Of a DNA stretch of 9,481 nt, positions 4,931 through 9,481 are shown piece by piece (within the stretch, counting starts at the first letter, position 1; the number at the start of each line of letters is the position of its first letter). This DNA is from JBAYJY01 sp041664945 (GTDB taxonomy: Bacteria > UBP15 > UBA6099). The stretch lies in the NCBI GenBank assembly GCA_041664945.1, contig JBAYJY010000182.1, positions 1 to 9,481 of the forward strand, written 5' to 3'. A model generated the notes under the pieces. It worked only from the letters and a program-made list of their open reading frames with translations, was not told where the DNA came from and did not search any database. Made by a program: the position numbers and the translations under genes.

Positions 4931-5923
4931 ATGGCGATGGATGAATCTGGTTGTTTGAGAGTAATGAAAGCGTTGTCGGACACATCGAGGCTCAGGCTGT
5001 TGAACTCGCTGATGGGGAAGCCGCAATATGTCGAGGAGTTGTCGGAGAGGATGGGGTTGTCGGCTTCGACGGTGTCGTTTCACCTTAAAAAGCTCGAGGA
5101 GGCGGGATTGGCGGCGAAGTCGCGGGACCAGTATTACGCGGTTTACGCGGCGGATGAGAGGCTTCTGGACAAAACGCTGAGGGAGCTTGTGGGGTTCGGG
5201 AACGCGGACGCCGACGGGCAGGATGCGCGGATGCGGAGTTACCGGGAAAAAGTGGTGAAATCGTTTTTCAGGGACGGGCGGCTTGTGAGGCTGCCCGCGC
5301 AATACAAGAAGCAGCAGATAGTTCTCGAGGAGATATCGAGGCGGTTCGAGCCGGGGAGGAGATATCCGGAGCGGGAATTGAATTTGATCATAATGGGAGT
5401 TCACGAGGACTATTGTACGATCAGGAGGCTGATGATCGGCGAGGGGCTGATGGAGCGCGAGGAAAACGTTTACTGGCGGACGCGGGCCGCGGCGGGCGGC
5501 GAAGCTGATGAGAGAACCGCGCCTGCGGCGGCTGCCGAACGGGCGAAGGAAAGCGAACGACAACAAACGGGAAGGAGCGGTGGGATGAAAACGAGGTCGG
5601 AAATCAAAAGGGAGTACAAGGAAACGGTGCGGGAGATGGGGATAGTCTCCATAAAATGTCTGCAGAATGGCCGGATGTGGCTCGGAGCGGCGCATAATCC
5701 GGAGTCGACGCTGAAGCGTCACCGCTTTGAGTTGTCGCTTGGCACAAGCTGGCATAAAGATCTCCAGAAGGACTGGAACGAATATGGAGAGAAAGAGTTT
5801 TCGTTCGAGATAGTCGACACCGTCAAGCCGGACCCGGAGAAGGACAAGGCGGAGGAACTCGCGGAGCTTGAAGCGCTCTGGCGCGAAAAGCTCGCCGCCG
5901 AGTTGCTGAACGAGTACAAATGA
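4931..5923 (+). CDS. ArsR-type regulator fused to DUF2087 and a GIY-YIG-like domain
   Basis: A 330-residue three-part protein. Residues 8-75 form an ArsR-type winged helix (VMKALSDTSRLRLLNSL, then LSASTVSFHLKKLEEAGL). I see no obvious cysteine pair for metal sensing. Residues about 111-183 match DUF2087 (FFRDGRLVRLPAQYKKQQ to REENVYWRT). Residues 184-218 are an Ala/Glu/Arg-rich linker. Residues about 225-320 resemble small GIY-YIG proteins (HRFELSLGTSWHKDLQKDWNEYGEKEFSFEI), but GIY reads GIV and YIG reads WLG, so nuclease activity is doubtful. I chose ATG 4931 because the promoter covers the longer TTG start and an AAGGA precedes 4931; ATG 4901 and ATG 4937 are alternatives. Paired operator-like sites suggest autoregulation. 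A strong internal ribosome binding site could also yield the last 112 residues alone. The role of DUF2087 is unknown. The fusion could reflect two formerly separate genes or an assembly artefact. Confidence 0.88.
   Translation: MAMDESGCLRVMKALSDTSRLRLLNSLMGKPQYVEELSERMGLSASTVSFHLKKLEEAGLAAKSRDQYYAVYAADERLLDKTLRELVGFGNADADGQDARMRSYREKVVKSFFRDGRLVRLPAQYKKQQIVLEEISRRFEPGRRYPERELNLIIMGVHEDYCTIRRLMIGEGLMEREENVYWRTRAAAGGEADERTAPAAAAERAKESERQQTGRSGGMKTRSEIKREYKETVREMGIVSIKCLQNGRMWLGAAHNPESTLKRHRFELSLGTSWHKDLQKDWNEYGEKEFSFEIVDTVKPDPEKDKAEELAELEALWREKLAAELLNEYK
5572..5577 (+). promoter_or_regulatory. Internal ribosome binding site before the GIY-YIG domain
   Basis: AAGGAG, 7 nt before the in-frame ATG 5585 (residue 219 of the fusion). 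It lies exactly at the end of the linker. Initiation here would give a 112-residue protein starting MKTRSEIKREYKE and ending at the same stop, 5923. It is the best Shine-Dalgarno in this gene. Confidence 0.6.
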
Positions 5924-6002
5924 CGAATCGCGGGAAAGCGGACGCAGGAAAGCCGCGGCGGCCATTTTTCAGCCTAAAGCTAATGCCCGACGCCTGATTT
6001 TG

Positions 6003-6011
6003 TGGTAAAAT
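6003..6011 (+). promoter_or_regulatory. Possible extended -10 promoter of the SnoaL-like gene
   Basis: TGGTAAAAT fits the extended -10 pattern TGnTATAAT with one change. There is no convincing -35 box. The leader to ATG 6116 would be about 98 nt. The rest of the 192-bp gap holds no clear terminator; only a weak GC-rich segment before TTTTT (5951-5968) is present. Confidence 0.4.
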
Positions 6012-6100
6012 AAGGAAAAGCGCTCCGCCTCGCATTTCAACCTGTCGCGCGAAAGAACGGTATCCGGCGTATGTTAACAGGCCCGCATATCGATGAAACG

Positions 6101-6108
6101 GGAGAAGG
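6101..6108 (+). promoter_or_regulatory. Ribosome binding site deciding the SnoaL-like start
   Basis: GGAGAAGG, 7 nt before ATG 6116. The in-frame ATG 6071 has no such signal. Confidence 0.75.
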
Positions 6109-6115
6109 CGCCAAC

Positions 6116-6496
6116 ATGACAAAAGAAGAATTGATCGAGTTGTCGGAGGAAGTTCTCAACGCGTGGAACAATCAGGATGTTGAGATGACGCTTGGCTGTT
6201 ACACCGCCGACCTGATATATAGGGACCCGAACACGCGCGGAAACATAGAAGGCGCGGATGCGATGCGGAGTTATCTCAAGAGGCTTTTCGGCGTCTGGGA
6301 TATGAATTGGGAGTTGAGGAAGGTGTTTCCGTTCAGCGACAGTGACGGAGGCGCTTTTCTCTGGAGCGCGACGATGGGCAAAGACGGGGGCAAGGCCGTA
6401 GTTGTGAACGGCGTGAACCTGATTTCGCTCGAAAACGGCCTCATCAAGCGCAGCGATGTGTATTTCGACAGGACCGCGCTGGCGCAGCTTTTTTAA
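6116..6496 (+). CDS. SnoaL/NTF2-like small protein
   Basis: A 126-residue protein that looks like the SnoaL-like/NTF2-like cone fold. It has an N-terminal helical segment (LIELSEEVLNAWNNQDVEMTLGCYTADLIYRDP), a central helix (GADAMRSYLKRLF) and C-terminal strands (AFLWSATMG, VVVNGVNLISLENGLIKRSDVYFD). That order and the typical 'drug-pathway isomerase/hydratase or binding protein' length fit the superfamily. Members range from polyketide cyclases and isomerases to non-catalytic binding proteins, so no reaction is claimed. No signal peptide is seen. I use ATG 6116 because of its ribosome binding site; the longer frame from 6071 adds 15 residues with no family signal. It follows the ArsR-type gene by 192 nt on the same strand and converges with the acyltransferase gene, 29 nt away. 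Confidence 0.82.
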   Translation: MTKEELIELSEEVLNAWNNQDVEMTLGCYTADLIYRDPNTRGNIEGADAMRSYLKRLFGVWDMNWELRKVFPFSDSDGGAFLWSATMGKDGGKAVVVNGVNLISLENGLIKRSDVYFDRTALAQLF

Positions 6497-6525
6497 TCAA
6501 AAGCAGGATAACCGCGTTTTTTTAA

Positions 6526-7824
6526 CTATTCCGGAAGTTCAGACAGGATTTTATCGAAGAAGGCCTCGATCGCGGCTTTTGCGGCTTCAGGCGCTCCGGC
6601 GGAAAGCGTGATTGTTCCGTTGTATCCGGAGAGACCGGCGCCGAAGGCGGGCGGATAAATCGGCGGAACGAGAAGCCGAGCGGAGGAGGGCGCCAGTTTG
6701 TCGAACGTGACATGTTCGGGGAGTATCTGCCCCATGTTAGTCAGGGTGTTCGGGAAATTGTGTTTTTTAGTCATGAACGCCATATACGATTTGAAAAACT
6801 TCAAAAGACCTTCATAAGAGAGCCTGTAGTAAAGCGGCAGATGAAAAACCTGATTGAGGCCCGGCCAGTTTGCTTTTCTGGCGCGCATGAACGAGCTGAC
6901 GCGGCCGAGAGTGTCGTCGAAGTCGAGCCCTGGATTTTTTCCGAGTGAGATATACTCGAAAGCGCTGAGGTTGCAGATGCCTTCCGCGCGGGCGGAGCCG
7001 AGATGCCACTGCCGGAGGTCGATAGTCATGTGAAGGCGGTGGCGGCCGCGGTCTTCGGGGCCGCCGGAAGCGGCGTTCGCGCGAATGTATGCGGCGGCGA
7101 CCATGTCGTTGAGCGTCGCGCCGCGCGCGCGCCCGTATTCGGAGAGCGCGGCGACCCGATCGGCGGACAGGAGCCGCGTAATGTAAGCCACCGGGGGCGA
7201 AGCCGCTTCGGGCAGTTGCAGAGCGCGCGTCGCGAAAGGGATCATTACCGCCCGGTTCTCGCGGAGGAAGTTCAGAAATATTTTCGGATAAGCGTATCGC
7301 GGCACGCGCCTGTAGACCTGCATCCAGTCGCGGCATCCGTCGAGGTTCGGCTCTGGGATGTAGCCCGGTTCGGATTCGAGGCGGCTGTAGATCGCCGCGA
7401 CATCTTCCGCGACTTCCTTCACGCCGCCGGCGTCGGCGACCTGATGCGCGACTTTCAGCAGCAGGCGGTCGCGCCCGCCGGTTCGAAGCAGGCAAGCCTT
7501 GACCTGCGGGCCCGCGGTTGAGTCTATGGGCGAGATCTTGAAATTTTCATAGTCGGATTCGCTGTCGGCGCCGGCGAGATTTTTTCTCTCTTCCGCGGGG
7601 AGGCGCCGCCAGACCATGCGGTCGGGATGAATCTCCGCGCGGCAGCCGAGAACGGGTTGCGCGTCGAGGACGAGGTCGAGAGCGCGAGCGAGCCTTTCAG
7701 AATCGAGTTCGCCGTCGAACTGAAGCTCCATCTGGATCATCATTTCGCCGAGGCGCAACTCATCCCAGCACATAAGCGCCATGTCCGCCATCTCGCATCG
7801 AAGCTGTTCCGGAATTTTCGTCAT
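6526..7824 (-). CDS. Condensation-superfamily acyltransferase (altered HHxxxDG)
   Basis: A 432-residue protein with the layout of the CoA-dependent acyltransferase/condensation superfamily (NRPS condensation domains, alcohol acetyltransferases, WS/DGAT and PapA enzymes). The N-terminal pattern (DELRLGEMMIQMELQFDGELDSERLARALD, then QPVLGCR) is typical. The active-site segment is VAHQVADAGG (125-134). His127 and Asp131 keep the second His and Asp spacing of HHxxxDG, but the first His is Ala126 and the residue after Asp is Ala. The bridge-region motif GATLNDMVAAAY (235-246) is also family-typical, as is ICNLSAFEYISLG (283-295). No carrier-protein domain or NRPS partner is in view, so it is a free-standing enzyme. 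The substrate is unknown, and O-acylation of a sugar or lipid alcohol is a guess. It starts 23 nt after the glycoside hydrolase stop, suggesting co-transcription. No good Shine-Dalgarno is visible, so translational coupling is possible. Confidence 0.82.
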   Translation of the reverse strand: MTKIPEQLRCEMADMALMCWDELRLGEMMIQMELQFDGELDSERLARALDLVLDAQPVLGCRAEIHPDRMVWRRLPAEERKNLAGADSESDYENFKISPIDSTAGPQVKACLLRTGGRDRLLLKVAHQVADAGGVKEVAEDVAAIYSRLESEPGYIPEPNLDGCRDWMQVYRRVPRYAYPKIFLNFLRENRAVMIPFATRALQLPEAASPPVAYITRLLSADRVAALSEYGRARGATLNDMVAAAYIRANAASGGPEDRGRHRLHMTIDLRQWHLGSARAEGICNLSAFEYISLGKNPGLDFDDTLGRVSSFMRARKANWPGLNQVFHLPLYYRLSYEGLLKFFKSYMAFMTKKHNFPNTLTNMGQILPEHVTFDKLAPSSARLLVPPIYPPAFGAGLSGYNGTITLSAGAPEAAKAAIEAFFDKILSELPE

Positions 7825-7847
7825 ATTTATATGTGCCGGCGCCGCGT

Positions 7848-9481
7848 TTATTTTTTACACACCACGCTCAGGCCGATGTCTATGAACTGGCCGGAGGCGT
7901 CCGAGCCGCTGGAGGCGGCGATGACGTTTTTGCCCTTAACGATGGCTGCGGCGGCGGCCGGCTCGACGGGAAGCAGAACGTAGCTGTTGACCGCGCCGGC
8001 GGCAGTCGCCGCGAGGACGCCGTTTATGAATATTTCGGCGGGGGCGCTGTTGAAAACGGAAAGCATAGGCTCGGAGCAGCTTGTGTCCGGAATATCGAAT
8101 TCGCGCCGCAGCCAGATTTGCTTCGCGCTCCAGATCGTGCCGACATTTCTGCCGTTTACGCTGACGCCGCCGAAGCCGCCCGCGCCTTTCCGCCAGTTGC
8201 CGTCGTCGAAGTCAGGCCGCGCCCAGTCGCCGGCCGGCTTTTTAGTCGTGAACCGCCAGATAGTCTTCTCGATGTCGGCGGAGGGGATGACAGTCCGCAA
8301 CGCTTCCCCAACGCCGGCGGCGATCGCGCCGTACAGCATATTGTTCTCAGCCGCCATGCGCTCCGGTTCGAATTTGAATATTTCGCGGTCGTAAGAAATG
8401 AGGCCGTTCACTTCCATTTCTACGTCTGTGATCTGCGTGTAAACAGCGGCCGAGAGGCCTTTCAGTCGAATCAGGCGGCTGAGCGCCATGTCGAGGCTCC
8501 TGTACTGATTCCATAGCTGTTCGCTGCCCTGAAACTGGCGGTAGCCCCAGTTTCGGCCGCCTGGTTTTTCGCCGCCGATTCGTTCCATGCCCTCGCGCCA
8601 GTTGTGGCCCTCGACGGTGAAGCCGAGCCCGCCGAACTCGCCGACCACGGCCGCGCGCGTTTCCTCGACCGGCGGCGCGTCCGGCTCCGGGTATCGGTGT
8701 ATGTCGCTGATGTCGCCTATTTTCATGTCCGTCCAGCCGCTCGAATTATCCACGAGCCGCGATGGATCGCGCTTTTTAACCCAATCGGCGACGCGCGCCG
8801 TGTCGAACTGTCCCCAGCCTTCATTGAAGGGAACCCACACAACGATGGACGGGCTGTTATATAGGTTGTCTATGAGATGTTTCAGTTCGATGTTGTAGTT
8901 GTCGGCGGAATCTTTCCCGCGTTGAAGTTCGCGGCCGGGATTCATATTGTCGTCGCCGCTCGGCATGTCCTGCCACACGAGCAGGCCGAGCTTGTCGCAC
9001 CAGTAGTACCAGCGCGCGGGTTCAACCTTCACATGCTTGCGTGTCATATTGAAGCCGAGTTGTTTGGTCGCCTCTATGTCGAAGCGGAGCGCGGCGTCCG
9101 TCGGCGCGGTATAAATCCCGTCCGGCCAGAAGCCCTGATCCAGAACGCCGTACATGAAGAGCGGTTTGTTGTTGAGGAAAATCCGGGTAACGCCCCCGGC
9201 GTCCTTCGCGACAGAGACCTTGCGCATTCCGGCGTAGCTCGCCACCGAGTCGATAGCCGCGCCGCCGGCTTTGCCCGCGCGAAGTTTGATTTTCAGATCA
9301 TAGATAAAAGGCGATTCCGGCGTCCACAGTTTCGGCGCCGTTCCTTTCGGGAACGCAAGCTTCAAAACCCTGCCCGGCTTGCCCTTCACGCCAATCAAAA
9401 CCGCGCCGCTGTCGCCGTTCGGCAACACAAGTTCCGCTTCCGCGGAAGCCCCCGCGGCGTCTCCGGCCGCGTTGACCGAAA
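7848..9481 (-). CDS. Glycoside hydrolase family 2 enzyme, 5' end outside window
   Basis: A partial gene; at least 544 codons are visible and the frame stays open through the window edge, so the N-terminus (sugar-binding domain and any signal peptide) is missing. The GTG at 9426-9428 is not the true start. The end of the immunoglobulin-like sandwich domain is seen first (LWTPESPFIYDLKIKL). The TIM barrel follows (GVLDQGFWPDGIYTAPTDAAL, then NMTRKHVKVEPARWYYWCDKLGLLVWQDMPSGD). The likely acid/base is Glu in FNEGWGQ (codon 8820-8822) and the nucleophile Glu in VVGEFGG (codon 8637-8639), both as expected for retaining GH2. The C-terminal part (WRFTTKKPAGDWARPDFDDGNW onward, in two pieces) resembles a galactose-binding-like beta-sandwich. 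GH2 includes beta-galactosidases, beta-glucuronidases and beta-mannosidases, and the substrate cannot be assigned. The acyltransferase gene follows 23 nt later. Confidence 0.93.
   Translation of the reverse strand, partial: SVNAAGDAAGASAEAELVLPNGDSGAVLIGVKGKPGRVLKLAFPKGTAPKLWTPESPFIYDLKIKLRAGKAGGAAIDSVASYAGMRKVSVAKDAGGVTRIFLNNKPLFMYGVLDQGFWPDGIYTAPTDAALRFDIEATKQLGFNMTRKHVKVEPARWYYWCDKLGLLVWQDMPSGDDNMNPGRELQRGKDSADNYNIELKHLIDNLYNSPSIVVWVPFNEGWGQFDTARVADWVKKRDPSRLVDNSSGWTDMKIGDISDIHRYPEPDAPPVEETRAAVVGEFGGLGFTVEGHNWREGMERIGGEKPGGRNWGYRQFQGSEQLWNQYRSLDMALSRLIRLKGLSAAVYTQITDVEMEVNGLISYDREIFKFEPERMAAENNMLYGAIAAGVGEALRTVIPSADIEKTIWRFTTKKPAGDWARPDFDDGNWRKGAGGFGGVSVNGRNVGTIWSAKQIWLRREFDIPDTSCSEPMLSVFNSAPAEIFINGVLAATAAGAVNSYVLLPVEPAAAAAIVKGKNVIAASSGSDASGQFIDIGLSVVCKK

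Noticed and set aside
4832..5965. 377-codon minus-strand open frame opposite the ArsR-type gene
   Set aside because: Arg/Pro/His-rich shadow frame covering the promoter and operators; no family signal.
5951..5968. Terminator after the ArsR-type gene
   Set aside because: GCCG/CGGC followed by TTTTT is only a 4-bp stem with an ambiguous fold; too weak to call.
6488..6525. Possible bidirectional terminator between the converging SnoaL-like and acyltransferase genes
   Set aside because: T-runs are present and GCTTTT/AAAAGC can pair, but the stem is AT-rich and short with no GC-rich hairpin next to a T-run.

Overview
The window is chromosomal-looking bacterial DNA of fairly high GC content, with seven protein-coding genes, several intergenic repeat blocks, and no tRNA, rRNA, CRISPR array or transposase gene that I can see. 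A signal-peptide CocE-type hydrolase, a large family 2 glycoside hydrolase and intergenic palindromes suggest a Gram-negative-type, polysaccharide-degrading bacterium. My guess is Verrucomicrobiota, Lentisphaerota or Planctomycetota, or another uncultured gut or sediment lineage. This is inference from gene style and not a firm assignment.

Block 1 (about 270-4253, minus strand) is a co-oriented series: a TetR-family regulator (3582-4214), a DegT/DnrJ/EryC1/StrS aminotransferase (2191-3501) and a secreted CocE/NonD-family serine hydrolase (335-2062). A strong intrinsic terminator (273-301) ends it. The regulator has a recognisable promoter (exact TTGACA, 17-bp spacer, TACATT). A perfect 13-bp-arm palindrome overlies the -10 box, the expected transcription start and the ATG itself, so the regulator probably represses itself from a nearly leaderless message. 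Readthrough into the two enzymes is plausible but not proven.

The intergenic block (4215-4864) holds a CATTCCGAG-type dispersed repeat, about 360 bp of purine-rich tandem repeats, and three copies of a CGTCATTGCGA...GAAGCAATCCCG repeat, two of them facing each other as a long hairpin.

Block 2 (4841-6496, plus strand) contains the most interesting locus: an ArsR-type winged helix fused to DUF2087 and to a C-terminal degenerate GIY-YIG domain. Its promoter (TTGACT-17 bp-TATTAT) is bracketed by two copies of a 22-bp operator-like site 53 bp apart, about five helical turns. A textbook Shine-Dalgarno and in-frame ATG lie exactly in the linker before the GIY-YIG domain, so the locus may make both a full regulator and a free 112-residue GIY-YIG protein. 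A SnoaL/NTF2-like gene follows.

Block 3 (6526-9481, minus strand) is a two-gene unit running in from beyond the window: a GH2 glycoside hydrolase (5' end missing), then, 23 nt later, a condensation-superfamily acyltransferase with an altered HHxxxDG motif. The 3' ends of blocks 2 and 3 converge at 6497-6525.
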